Assembly: GCA_947627365.1 (NCBI GenBank)
Contig: CANQVT010000010.1
Span: forward strand, 1 to 61,560
Source: an uncultured Lachnospiraceae bacterium
GTDB taxonomy: Bacteria; Bacillota; Clostridia; Lachnospirales; Lachnospiraceae
Direction: 5' to 3'
Length of the DNA: 61,560 nucleotides
Under the pieces are notes generated by a model. It ran no database searches. It saw only the letters and a program-made list of their open reading frames with translations, and was not told the origin of the DNA. Positions 15,481-24,537 of the stretch are shown piece after piece. Position 1 is the first letter of the stretch; every line of letters begins with the position of its first letter. The translations under genes were made by a program, and so were the position numbers.

Positions 15481-17322
15481 TTAACCCGCGGACTCCTGCC
15501 CGAAAACCCCGGACGACATCTCATCCACATACTGCTTCATGTACAAACGATAATACGCCCCTCTCTTCTCCATCAGCTCATGATGTGTGCCGCGCTCGAT
15601 GATCTTCCCACCGTCCACCATCAGGATCACGTCCGCCTGACGGATCGTGGACAGCCGGTGCGCGATCACGAACGAGGTGCGGCCCTTGAGCAGCAGGTTC
15701 GTCGCGTCCTGAATCTTCTTCTCGGTCACCGTGTCGATTGAGGAGGTTGCTTCGTCAAGCACAAAAATCCGCGGATCGGCCAGAATCGCGCGCGCAAACG
15801 AGATCAGCTGTTTCTCTCCGGTCGAGAGCAGGTCGCCGCCCTCGCCCACCTGACTGTCGTAGCCGTCTCCCATGCGCTCCGGGATGCTCTCCGCCGCCAC
15901 AGCCTTCATCGCCGCTTCCATCTCCTCAAGCGTCGCGTCCGGCTTCGCGTAGCGCAGATTCTCCGCGATACTCCCCGAGAACAAGTGCGGCGTCTGGATC
16001 ACATAGCCGATGTTGCTGTGCAGCCAGAGCTGCGAGCGCTCCCGCGCATCCTTCCCGTCAATCAAAATCCGTCCACCGGTCGGCTCAAAGAAACGGCACA
16101 GCAGGTTCACCAGCGTCGATTTACCCGCCCCGGTCTCTCCCACGATCGCCACGTTCGTCCCCTGCGGCACCTTCAGATTAAAGTGCTCGAAAATCATCTC
16201 CTCGCCGTCCGGGTAGTGGAAGCTCACGTCCTCGAATTCGATGTCGCCGTAAAGCGGTTCCCAGTTTTCCTTTTTCGGGTTGAACGCGTCCCCGTACTTC
16301 TCCACGACGTCCGGGCGGTCCGCCACCTCGGAGGCCGTCTCCGTCAGCTTCGTATAGCGCTCGATGTTCACCTGCACCGAGACCAGATCGGACAGCGCCC
16401 GGATGATCCACTGGATCGGATCCATCATCCCCAGCGCGTAGGACATAAAGACCGAGAGCGTCCCGATCTCCATCACGCCCCTCAGGGAGATCACGCCTCC
16501 CTGCCAGAGCACGAGCGCCAGCGCGCACGAGGCCGAGAACGAGATCATCGAGAGGAAGAGCGCCCGGAAATGCATCGTGCGGATCGAGACCGTCCGCATC
16601 TCCTCCGTCGCCCTCTCGAAATCCTGCTGCATCTTATCCTCGATCACGAGCGTCTTGATCGTCCGCGCCCCGGTGATCCCCTCGTTATAGTTTCCGGTGA
16701 TCTGACCGTTGATCTCACGGATCTTTCGGTTCAGGCCAACCAGCTTTTTCTGAAAATAGACCGCGCCGATGGCCGTGACCGGCACCAGCAGCAGCACAAA
16801 GACCGCCAGTCTCCAATTCAGCAGGAACATCGTCACCACGATTCCCGCCAGATAGCTGAAATTCCACACACCGTCCATCAGACCCCAGGCGATCCAGCCT
16901 CCGATACGCCCCGTATCGCTCATCACGCGCGCGTGGATGTAGCCCACCGAATTCTGGTTGTAGTAGGAGAACGACAGCGTCTGAAGATGGTCGAAGCTCT
17001 TCTGCTTCATATCGCGCCCCACATACATTTCGATCTGACAGGTCTGGTACGTGGAGATCGTGTTCGCGGCCACCTCCAGCAGGATCACGCCGATATACGC
17101 CGCGATGAACACGCCGAGCCCCGAGAGCGTCCCCTTCGCGACGAACACGTCGAGCGCGTAGCTCTGGAACAGCGGTACGACGATGTCCAGCACGCTTCCG
17201 AAAATGCCGAGCACAACCATACTGACCATGATTCCGGCATACGGCTTCAGAAACGGCGCCAGTTTCGGCAGGCCGAACCAGGGCAGACGCACGTACGCCT
17301 GCTGCTCACGTTCCTCATTCAT
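15481..17322 (-). CDS. ABC exporter subunit, catalytic Glu present
   Basis: Half transporter of about 613 residues: membrane domain over residues 30-330, then the ATPase domain with Walker A GETGAGKST and Walker B FVLDEATSSID with the catalytic Glu. Its signature motif is altered to LLSTGEKQL in place of LSGGQ. Its partner at 17315-19330 has the opposite arrangement, so together they make one normal and one degenerate ATP site, the hallmark of heterodimeric exporters such as BmrCD. The start at 17322 (MNEEREQQ) follows GGAGGTGCCGCGGT and overlaps the partner's stop by 8 bases (ATGAATGA), showing translational coupling. Substrate unknown. Confidence 0.92.
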   Translation of the reverse strand: MNEEREQQAYVRLPWFGLPKLAPFLKPYAGIMVSMVVLGIFGSVLDIVVPLFQSYALDVFVAKGTLSGLGVFIAAYIGVILLEVAANTISTYQTCQIEMYVGRDMKQKSFDHLQTLSFSYYNQNSVGYIHARVMSDTGRIGGWIAWGLMDGVWNFSYLAGIVVTMFLLNWRLAVFVLLLVPVTAIGAVYFQKKLVGLNRKIREINGQITGNYNEGITGARTIKTLVIEDKMQQDFERATEEMRTVSIRTMHFRALFLSMISFSASCALALVLWQGGVISLRGVMEIGTLSVFMSYALGMMDPIQWIIRALSDLVSVQVNIERYTKLTETASEVADRPDVVEKYGDAFNPKKENWEPLYGDIEFEDVSFHYPDGEEMIFEHFNLKVPQGTNVAIVGETGAGKSTLVNLLCRFFEPTGGRILIDGKDARERSQLWLHSNIGYVIQTPHLFSGSIAENLRYAKPDATLEEMEAAMKAVAAESIPERMGDGYDSQVGEGGDLLSTGEKQLISFARAILADPRIFVLDEATSSIDTVTEKKIQDATNLLLKGRTSFVIAHRLSTIRQADVILMVDGGKIIERGTHHELMEKRGAYYRLYMKQYVDEMSSGVFGQESAG

Positions 17323-19330
17323 ACCGCGGCACCTCCTTTCCTGCATCCACTGTATCTTCCGCACCTTCCGGGCTCTGAATTTCGTAGATCTCGCGGTACA
17401 GTCCCTCCCGCGCGATCAGCTCGCGGTGCGTGCCCTGCTGCGCGATGCGCCCGCGCTCCAGCACGATGATCTGATCCGCATCCATCAAAGTAGAAATGCG
17501 GTGCGAAATCAGGATCACCGTCGCGTGTCCCATATACTGCTTCAGGGCATTCCTTATCTTTTCGTCCGTCTCCGTGTCCACCGCGGACAGGGAGTCGTCA
17601 AACACCATAATCGGCGTGTTCTGCACAAGCATCCTTGCGATCGCAGTTCGCTGCTTCTGTCCGCCCGAAAGCGTCACGCCGCGCTCACCCACAACCGTCT
17701 GATAGCCCTTCGAAAAGCGCTCGATGCTCTCATCGATGCAGGCCACGCGCGCCGCACGGCGAACCTCCTCCATCGTGCCGGCCACCTCCGCCGCCGTGCC
17801 GTCCCTTGTGATTGCGATATTCTCCTCGATCGTCCGTGAAAACAGATACGGCTCCTGCAACACCATGCCGATGTGCGAGCGCAGCCACGAAAGCGAAATA
17901 TCCTTCACCGGCACGCCGCTTATCGTGATCTCGCCGTCCTGCAGCTCATAGAGACGGTTCAACAGATGCATCATCGTCGACTTGCCGCTGCCGGTGCCGC
18001 CTAAAATGCCGAGCGTCGTCCCGCCCTTTATCGTCACGGAGACGTCCCGCAGAACCTTCTCGTCCTTCGTATAGCCAAAGCTCACGTTCCGGAAGACGAT
18101 GTCGCCGCTCATGTCGGGGCACAGAGTCTCTCCAGCTATCTGAACCGCTGCCACCCTCGCATTCTCCTGCATATTGGCCTTCGCCCCCTGCGGTTCCGGA
18201 CTGCCTGCTGTCTCGGAAATCTCCGCGCTCGCTTTTGACTCTCCTTCAAGGGCAGCGGATTCATCGCCCCTCCCCTCGATCTCCTCCGTCTTTGAATTCA
18301 GGATATACAGCAGACGATCCATGGACACGCCGGCCTTGCTCATCTCGGAGATCATTCTCCCCAGATGGCGCACCGGCCAGATCAGCCTGCGGTTGTACGA
18401 GATGAACGCGATCAGCATGCCCGCGGTCAGCTTTCCCTGCACGCAGAGCGCCGCCCCGGCGACGACGAGGATCATCAGCTGCAGCGCCATCACGAGGTCG
18501 CCTGCCGCCCAGAATCCCGATAGCAGTCCGCACAGCTTCATCCAAGCGTCCGTATAGATGTTATTCTGCTTCCGGAAGCGATCGCGCTCGTAGCTCTCCC
18601 GCCCGAACGCGCGCACCACGCGCACGCCCGTCAGGTTTTCCTGCGCGATCGTCGAAAGCACGCCCTCGTTCTCGTCGCACTCCTGAAACATATGCCCGAT
18701 CCTGTGGTAGAAGAAATACGAATACCCGATGATGACCGGGATCGAGAGAAACACGACCCATGACAGCGTCAGGCTCATGGACAGCATGACCACGACGCTG
18801 AATGCGATCAGCACCGCGATATGTACCACCTGCACCAGCTGCTCCGACACAAACTCCCGCACCATCGTGACGTCCGAGGTGCAGCGCTGAATGATATCTC
18901 CGGTCTGGTTCTCCATGTGCCAGGCGTACGGCAGGCGCTCGATGTGCTCGTAGAGCGTATCGCGCGTCGTCTTCATCATGCGCTCCGTGGCCACGGAATT
19001 CAGGTAATTATTCAGATACTGGAATACCGCCGTGAACGCGGCCACCACGAGGATCGCCAGCGCAGCCAGGTAGAGATGGCTTACGATAAATTCTCTTCCG
19101 CCCGCCTCGTCCAGAAAACGGCGCACCACGCCCGGCAGAGTCTCCGTCTGATTGCTCAGGCAGCCGTCCACCACAATGCGGATCACCTGCGGCGTCACCA
19201 TGTCGAGCGCCGCCACCACTGCCGAAGCCAGTATGCTCATAGTGAAAAATCTCTTGCTCCCCCGCAGGAAGAGCAAGAGCATTGTATATTTCGTGTAAAT
19301 ATGATCCTTCAGATTCGCAGCTTCTTTCAT
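17315..19330 (-). CDS. ABC exporter subunit, degenerate ATP site
   Basis: Half transporter of 671 residues with the membrane domain first and the ATPase domain from about residue 400. Walker A is GGTGSGKST, the signature LSGGQKQRTAIAR is canonical, but Walker B reads IMVFDDSLSAVD with Asp in the catalytic Glu position. A linker of about 50 residues rich in Glu, Ala and Ser (around residues 340-390) separates the domains and is unusual for the family. It pairs with the overlapping downstream gene as a heterodimer. The start has GGGAGGGAGACTGC before ATG. The membrane protein at 19385 lies 54 nt upstream on the same strand and may belong to the unit. Confidence 0.92.
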   Translation of the reverse strand: MKEAANLKDHIYTKYTMLLLFLRGSKRFFTMSILASAVVAALDMVTPQVIRIVVDGCLSNQTETLPGVVRRFLDEAGGREFIVSHLYLAALAILVVAAFTAVFQYLNNYLNSVATERMMKTTRDTLYEHIERLPYAWHMENQTGDIIQRCTSDVTMVREFVSEQLVQVVHIAVLIAFSVVVMLSMSLTLSWVVFLSIPVIIGYSYFFYHRIGHMFQECDENEGVLSTIAQENLTGVRVVRAFGRESYERDRFRKQNNIYTDAWMKLCGLLSGFWAAGDLVMALQLMILVVAGAALCVQGKLTAGMLIAFISYNRRLIWPVRHLGRMISEMSKAGVSMDRLLYILNSKTEEIEGRGDESAALEGESKASAEISETAGSPEPQGAKANMQENARVAAVQIAGETLCPDMSGDIVFRNVSFGYTKDEKVLRDVSVTIKGGTTLGILGGTGSGKSTMMHLLNRLYELQDGEITISGVPVKDISLSWLRSHIGMVLQEPYLFSRTIEENIAITRDGTAAEVAGTMEEVRRAARVACIDESIERFSKGYQTVVGERGVTLSGGQKQRTAIARMLVQNTPIMVFDDSLSAVDTETDEKIRNALKQYMGHATVILISHRISTLMDADQIIVLERGRIAQQGTHRELIAREGLYREIYEIQSPEGAEDTVDAGKEVPRYE

Positions 19331-19384
19331 GCAGTCTCCCTCCCCGTTCCTGTCTCAAAAGCTGAGCGGGGCCGTCTGCAGCCC

Positions 19385-21187
19385 CTAGATCTGGCCGGAA
19401 TCTCCGTTGCCCGGCATATCCTCTGTCTCCGGCTCAGTAACATCAGATCCGGCATCTTCCATCCCCGGCTCTGTAGTGTCAAATCCGGTATCTTCCATCC
19501 CCGGCTCCGTAGTATCAGATCCGGTATCTTCCGTCTCCAGCTCTGTGTCCGCTTTCTCCGGCGCGGCTCCGTCCAACGAGAGCACCGTGCACACGGAATC
19601 CCCCTTCACATAAGACAGCGTAATCTCGTCGCCCTCCTCGTAACGGATGATATCGATAAAGTCCGTGACCGGCACATCGAATACCTCATCGCTATCCTCA
19701 AGCATGAGATAGAAATGTGTGTTCCCGTCCACGACCGCCTGCGCGATACGCCGGATATTTCCTTTCGCCGTCTGCAGATCGTCTCCGGCCGCCGCGCCCT
19801 TATTTTTCAACCCGAGCATCTTTACATAGGTCTGCTCGCACTCTGGCACTGTATCGCCGATCGCCACATTCTGATAGCGCTGGATGTTCACCATAGCGTA
19901 TTTCTTCACAAGACCCGCGTTGTCCTTCAGCGCGATGAAGTATGTCGGCTCACCCGAGATGTTAAGAAGCAACGGGAAGGTTGCCCGGTAACCGAGGTTC
20001 TGCACCTGACCCTCGGCGGAGCCCATCGCAGAATACTCCTCCGCGCCTGCCACCTCATAATATTTTGTTTCCATTGTGCGCTGGTTCATGAGCACGAAGC
20101 CCACGTTCGAGCGGTCGCCGCTCACAGACGTCACGCCCGTGTACACCCACACGTCGTCGTCCTGCGCGAGGTAATTGTAGCCGTCCGTCGTCACCAGGCA
20201 GCCCTTCTGCCCGAGCACGCTGTTGATAAAGCCGTTGATCAGCGTGCCGTGGTAATCGTAGAGCTGGATCAGCAGATCCGCCGGATACACGCGGTCCACC
20301 CACGTCGGGCAGTCCTCCACGTCCATCGATTCGCACTCGCCCGTCACCGCGTTGCAAAGTACAACTTTGCCAATCGTCTGCCCGCCGAATAACCCGATCG
20401 AGAATTTTTTCACTGGGCAGATCCAATAGGGCGTGCCCTCCTCATCGATCTCAAAGCTGAGCTGATCGAAAATATAGGTCGGATAATGAAAGCGCAGATG
20501 CCGGTAGATATTGCGGTTGAAATACTCGGACTCCGAATACTTGATCCCCTCCGGAATCTTGACAAGCTCCGTGTTCTGCGTCGCCATGTCGATGCTGATG
20601 TAAGCCGGGATGCCGTTCTTGCGGTTCGTGAACCACTTGATCGGACTCGCGTACACCAACGGCGTCACACGCACCGGACGCCCCTGATAATTGATCTGCG
20701 AGTACAACGTGCTCACCTCGAACTGCGACACCATGTCCACCATGCTGCCCATCTTGCGGTTGCCCAGGATCTCCGCCGAATCCTTGTCGAGCAGCGGGAT
20801 CTGGTTATACTTTATCTGTTTGATGTCCTCCGCGAAATCGCCTGTCTCCGGCACAAGCAGGTCGCGGTACTTGCCCGCATTCACGATCGGTGAGGACAGG
20901 ATTGAACCCGCTACATAGACGACAAGCACCACCAGAAATAACGCAAGAAAAATCTTCGGCGCACGTCGCGCGCGGATCTCAGCCCTCAAGTCTCTGAAAT
21001 CTCCGATCGTCTGAACCTTTATCTTTCTCCCGATACTAAACACAAGCGCAATCAAAAGCAGCGCCAGCAGCACCATCCACAGCCCGCTCGAATGAATGTT
21101 GATCGCCGGCAGCGTCACATAATAGTAAGCGCCAAGCGCCAGCAGAATCACCAGCACCAGCAGCAATTTTATCTTTCCACGTCTCAT
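19385..21187 (-). CDS. Membrane protein of unknown function with Glu/Asp/Thr-rich repeat tail
   Basis: Not recognised as a named family. It is a 600-residue protein with three hydrophobic segments near the N-terminus (about residues 7-26, 36-52 and 82-102) and a large presumably extracytoplasmic domain. The C-terminal 60 residues contain near-perfect repeats of the unit TTEPGMEDTGFD, encoded by tandem 45-base DNA units at about 19425-19545; this tail may vary in length between strains. The start follows AAGGAGGTTTTCAG. It lies just upstream of the ABC exporter pair and is preceded by its own promoter, so it may head that operon. Confidence 0.75.
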   Translation of the reverse strand: MRRGKIKLLLVLVILLALGAYYYVTLPAINIHSSGLWMVLLALLLIALVFSIGRKIKVQTIGDFRDLRAEIRARRAPKIFLALFLVVLVVYVAGSILSSPIVNAGKYRDLLVPETGDFAEDIKQIKYNQIPLLDKDSAEILGNRKMGSMVDMVSQFEVSTLYSQINYQGRPVRVTPLVYASPIKWFTNRKNGIPAYISIDMATQNTELVKIPEGIKYSESEYFNRNIYRHLRFHYPTYIFDQLSFEIDEEGTPYWICPVKKFSIGLFGGQTIGKVVLCNAVTGECESMDVEDCPTWVDRVYPADLLIQLYDYHGTLINGFINSVLGQKGCLVTTDGYNYLAQDDDVWVYTGVTSVSGDRSNVGFVLMNQRTMETKYYEVAGAEEYSAMGSAEGQVQNLGYRATFPLLLNISGEPTYFIALKDNAGLVKKYAMVNIQRYQNVAIGDTVPECEQTYVKMLGLKNKGAAAGDDLQTAKGNIRRIAQAVVDGNTHFYLMLEDSDEVFDVPVTDFIDIIRYEEGDEITLSYVKGDSVCTVLSLDGAAPEKADTELETEDTGSDTTEPGMEDTGFDTTEPGMEDAGSDVTEPETEDMPGNGDSGQI

Positions 21188-21301
21188 CTGAAAACCTCCT
21201 TGCCTGCCTGTTTATCTTGAAAGCTCTCTCCCCCGCCTCGGATCCGCTCCTACGGCAAAGACATAACCGGAGACAGAGTCTCCTCAGCGCAATTTTAGTG
21301 A

Positions 21302-21387
21302 ATTATAGCATAATTATAGGCCGGACACAATAAAAATATGCGGTCCGGCATCTGCTCCTTGTCCGGGCAGTTTTTTTGTGGTAAGAT
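21302..21387. promoter_or_regulatory. Divergent promoters between 21187 and 21494
   Basis: This 306-base gap serves both directions. Minus strand: TTGTGT (21325-21330), 17 bp, TATAAT (21302-21307); a second TATAAT is at 21313-21318. Plus strand: TTGTCC (21359-21364), 17 bp, TAAGAT (21382-21387). An inverted repeat, GCCGGAC (21320-21326) and GTCCGGC (21343-21349), covers the minus-strand -35 and could be an operator or leader hairpin. Nothing coding is seen. Confidence 0.55.
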
Positions 21388-21493
21388 ACGTTCGACAGCG
21401 GAGCCTGGAAAACAGCAGCAATCCCGCAAAACCGGAAAATCCAAAGGAAATATCCATGCGAAGCACCTGAAAGACCTGAAAGGAGTACCTGAT

Positions 21494-21766
21494 ATGCAGA
21501 AACTGAAACGCGTCCTCGCGCTGCTCGGCGTCGTGATTCTGGTCGGCATGTACATTCTCACGCTCGTGTTCGCACTCAGCTCCAACCCGAACGCGAGCAA
21601 TATGCTCATGGCCTCAATCGCGTGCACCGTGATCATCCCCTGCCTGCTCTACGGCATGATCCTGATCGCGCGCGTGCTGGACAATCGGAACCGCCCCGAC
21701 GGGGACGCCGAGACAAAGGATACGGCTTCCTCTGATCCGGAGCGCAAAAAAAGCGCCCGGGGCTGA
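21494..21766 (+). CDS. Small membrane protein, unknown function
   Basis: A 90-residue protein with two hydrophobic segments (about residues 7-28 and 38-60) and a short charged tail rich in Asp, Lys and Arg. No family recognised. The start at 21494 (MQKLKRVLALLG) is chosen because AGGAG lies 8 nt upstream and a promoter with 17-bp spacing ends about 105 nt before it. The longer frame starting at 21338 includes the promoter and is not likely. It lies in front of the HAD hydrolase on the same strand with a 128-nt gap. Confidence 0.65.
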   Translation: MQKLKRVLALLGVVILVGMYILTLVFALSSNPNASNMLMASIACTVIIPCLLYGMILIARVLDNRNRPDGDAETKDTASSDPERKKSARG

Positions 21767-21894
21767 CGCCTTTCCGCCAGCAACACCGCCTGCAAAGGCT
21801 CCCTTCGGTATGAGACCGATATGAGAAAGGCACGCGACCGGCCTGAAAGCCGAAAAGAGACACAAAAGTCAACGATCAGAAAGGACCCTGCAGC

Positions 21895-22509
21895 ATGATA
21901 CAGAATATCATCTTCGACATCGGCGGCGTACTGGTCGATTACGACTGGAAAACCTATCTTGAAGGCTTCCGCTTCCCGGCAGAAAAGGAGGCCGCGATCG
22001 CGAAAGCCACTTTCCTCAGCTCGGCGTGGAGCGAGCTTGACCGCGAGGCGCTCTCCATAGACGAGATCACGGCCATGATGACTTCCGCCGCGCCCGAATA
22101 CACGGCCGATATTCTGACCGTATTTAGCGGCGCGCGCCGTACCATCCGCAGACGCGATTACGCCTGCGGCCTGATCCGCAGCCTCCAGGAGCGCGGTTTC
22201 AAGGTCTACTATCTCTCAAATTATTCCAGCTATATGCTTAGACAGACATGCGACGCGCTCGACTTCCTTCCACTCATGGATGGCGGCTTATTTTCCTACG
22301 AGGTGAAGCAGGTCAAACCGGAGCCGGAAATCTTTGCGTCCCTGCTTAAGCGCTGCCCCTCGATCCGCCCGGGGAAATCCGTCTTCTTCGACGATTCCGC
22401 CGCCAATATAAAAGCAGCCCGCCAGTTCGGCTTCCGCGGGATCGTATTCCGTGATCCGGCGCAGGCGATGGCGGAGCTGGACGAGCTGCAGGGGCAGGAA
22501 AACCGATAA
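21895..22509 (+). CDS. HAD-IA family hydrolase (phosphatase-like)
   Basis: A 204-residue HAD superfamily protein. Motif I is FDIGGVLVDYDW, motif II YYLSNYSS, motif III around VKPEPEIF (Lys), and motif IV VFFDDSAANIKAA. The pattern with Gly in place of the second acidic residue of motif I (DIGG rather than DxDGT) is common in the subfamily containing YihX-like sugar phosphatases. The cap is the small helical C1 type. Probable role: dephosphorylation of a small phosphorylated metabolite; the substrate cannot be read from sequence. Ends in an intrinsic terminator. Confidence 0.88.
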   Translation: MIQNIIFDIGGVLVDYDWKTYLEGFRFPAEKEAAIAKATFLSSAWSELDREALSIDEITAMMTSAAPEYTADILTVFSGARRTIRRRDYACGLIRSLQERGFKVYYLSNYSSYMLRQTCDALDFLPLMDGGLFSYEVKQVKPEPEIFASLLKRCPSIRPGKSVFFDDSAANIKAARQFGFRGIVFRDPAQAMAELDELQGQENR

Positions 22510-22530
22510 GGGGATCGTTCCCCTCATCGG
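22503..22530 (+). terminator. Terminator after the HAD hydrolase
   Basis: CCGATAAGGGG pairs with CCCCTCATCGG around ATCGTT, overlapping the stop codon and followed by GCCTTTCTCCTTTG. It also faces the convergent gene ending at 22550. Confidence 0.7.
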
Positions 22531-22549
22531 GCCTTTCTCCTTTGACTTG

Positions 22550-23713
22550 TCACTTTAGCGTGCAGATGTATTTGATCGTATAGTTGCTGTCGTTTATGCT
22601 GTAACCGATCTTTTTGTTGTCGCTTCTGAATCGGAGATCCTGATCGGACGTCTTAACCTTTTTCGCTTTCCCGGTTTTGACGGAAGCTTTCCATATCTCG
22701 CATTTGTTGTTTTTGGATACGATGAGATACAGATTTTTGCCCTTAACAACAGGGCCGTCGATGTAGCGGATCCCGTTTACGCCTCCGGTGAACGCATCCT
22801 TTCCCAGCCTGGTCTTTTTCCCGGCTTTTCTCATGTACAGATAATAATAGGCGCAGTAATCCCTGGAGTTCTGGGCCGTATATAGAACGGCGTTTTCATC
22901 TGCGTAGATCACGGAATAATTACTCGCGTACTTTTCCAGGGAATCGTCAGCCTCAAACTTATTGGTTTTTTTGTTGTACTTCTTTATCGCGTCTTCCTGC
23001 TCAATATAGGTCGTCTTCGCGTCCTTCCAGGCGCTCGTGTCGACGTCCCCGCGCGTGAATTTTACATTTGTGGAAACCACTTCCTTTTTTCCGGTCGACA
23101 GATTGATCATGACCGCCTTCCCGTCCGCGGTAAAAAGCAGTTTCCCTGCGGTGACCACCGGAGACTCGTCCTCTCCTCTGGTGAAGCCGAGCTCTCCGCT
23201 GAAGGAACAAAGCTTCGTCGCTTTGCGCTTCTTTACATTAATGCAGTATACATAATTTGTGGTTTTCATGCCCGGCAATTTTGTCTGGCTATAGTGCCCG
23301 TATACTTTGTTTTTATATACGGTGTCAAGATGAAACAATCCTTTGCACCCGAGCGTTACGATCCGTGTGGACTTTCCGGAGGCCGTCATACGGTAGACCG
23401 TACACTTGTAAGACCCGTTTGTCCCCGTATAGGTGGAATAGTAGAAATCCTTGTTAGAATAAAGGATGTTCTCCAGACTGCCTTTGACCGTCTTGACCGT
23501 TTTTCCTTTCCTGACCAGCTTGAATCCGCCGGCTATCTGATAGACTGAGTAATTTTTCGTGTACAGCTCCGACGCAGATCCCTTATGGACAAAACTGTAC
23601 TGCTTGTAAGTGCTGGCCGCAGCTTGTCCCGTCAAAGGCACAAGCATCAGGGCTGCAGCCAACAGTGCCATAGTAAATAACGTCTTTTTGAATCGCTTTG
23701 CAAAATTATACAT
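22550..23713 (-). CDS. Secreted protein, probable beta-propeller-like repeats, unknown function
   Basis: A 387-residue protein with a signal peptide (FKKTLFTMALLAAALMLVPL followed by TGQAAA). The mature part is Lys- and Tyr-rich and is made of repeated short strands such as YVYCINVKKRKATKLCSF, AVMINLSTGKKEV and LYLIVSKNNKCEIWKASV, which resembles DUF5050-type propellers of clostridial surface proteins. No catalytic motif is seen. The start at 23713 (MYNFAKRF) gives a good distance from GGGAGG; the ATG at 23719 is too close to it. It stands alone, convergent with the HAD hydrolase, and is preceded by an AT-rich upstream region. Confidence 0.72.
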   Translation of the reverse strand: MYNFAKRFKKTLFTMALLAAALMLVPLTGQAAASTYKQYSFVHKGSASELYTKNYSVYQIAGGFKLVRKGKTVKTVKGSLENILYSNKDFYYSTYTGTNGSYKCTVYRMTASGKSTRIVTLGCKGLFHLDTVYKNKVYGHYSQTKLPGMKTTNYVYCINVKKRKATKLCSFSGELGFTRGEDESPVVTAGKLLFTADGKAVMINLSTGKKEVVSTNVKFTRGDVDTSAWKDAKTTYIEQEDAIKKYNKKTNKFEADDSLEKYASNYSVIYADENAVLYTAQNSRDYCAYYYLYMRKAGKKTRLGKDAFTGGVNGIRYIDGPVVKGKNLYLIVSKNNKCEIWKASVKTGKAKKVKTSDQDLRFRSDNKKIGYSINDSNYTIKYICTLK

Positions 23714-23905
23714 TTTCATTGTCCTCCCTTTGACCGTTTCTATTGCTTTTTATCCTCTCTCCTTTTATCCTATCTTTTTTGTCCTACTGAATACTCCGTG
23801 AATTTTTATTTTATTATATAATATTTTGCAAAATATGCAATGAATTTATCGTTTAAAATTATATAATTAATTTGAATCAAACCTATCTACTAGAGCGGCA
23901 AATTT

Positions 23906-24534
23906 TTGATTTTTCTAAAAATCTGTCGCACTTTTCTTGACGATACGCAAGTGCAATACGCCCCGGAGCTGTTCACCTATATCAAGATTCACATTGACAG
24001 GTATCACAATCCAGGTGATTTCTGGATGATCGGCTCGCAGATCTTCCGCCTCATGCGGGGCGTACAGGAATCTCTGGCTAGACGTGTGGCTTTGCTGCAT
24101 CCCTACTCCAACAACGTCCTCAAACGCACTCCCAAAACACCAAAGCTGTACTTCTATGATACCGGCCTGGTCTGTTACCTTACGCGCTGGTCTTCCCCTG
24201 AGGTAGCCGAAAGCGGCGCCATGAACGGCGCGCTTCTGGAAAATTTCACCATATCGGAGATCGTGAAAAGTTATCAGAACGCGGGATTGGAACCGTACCT
24301 GTACTTCTACCGGGATCGTGACGCGAAGGAAATTGACGCTATTTTGGAGGCCGACGGCAAGCTCTGCCCCTTAGAGATCAAAAAAACTGCCAAGCCCGAC
24401 AAACGCCTGACCTGCGTCTTTGGGGTGATCGACAAATCCCCCTCCGACTCGGAACAGGCGCTATCCTCTGCATGGCAGATAAACTCAGCGCTTTTGACAG
24501 CAATCATCTGATCGTTCCGATCTGGATGATCTGA
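23906..24534 (+). pseudogene. Broken DUF4143/AAA ATPase gene
   Basis: Remains of a P-loop ATPase with a DUF4143 nuclease-like C-terminus, a family often mobile or linked to defence. Recognisable parts are FLDDTQVQYAPELFTYIKI and FWMIGSQIFRLMRGVQESLA of the ATPase, then YSNNVLKRTPKTPKLYFYDT and FYRDRDAKEIDAILEADG of the C-terminal domain. The Walker A half is absent, about 100 residues are missing between VALLHP and YSNNVL, and near the end a frameshift moves the true ending (GAILCMADKLSAFDSNHL, then IVPIWMI and stop at 24534) into another frame. So it has at least three lesions and is not functional. Confidence 0.82.
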
Positions 24535-24537
24535 TGC

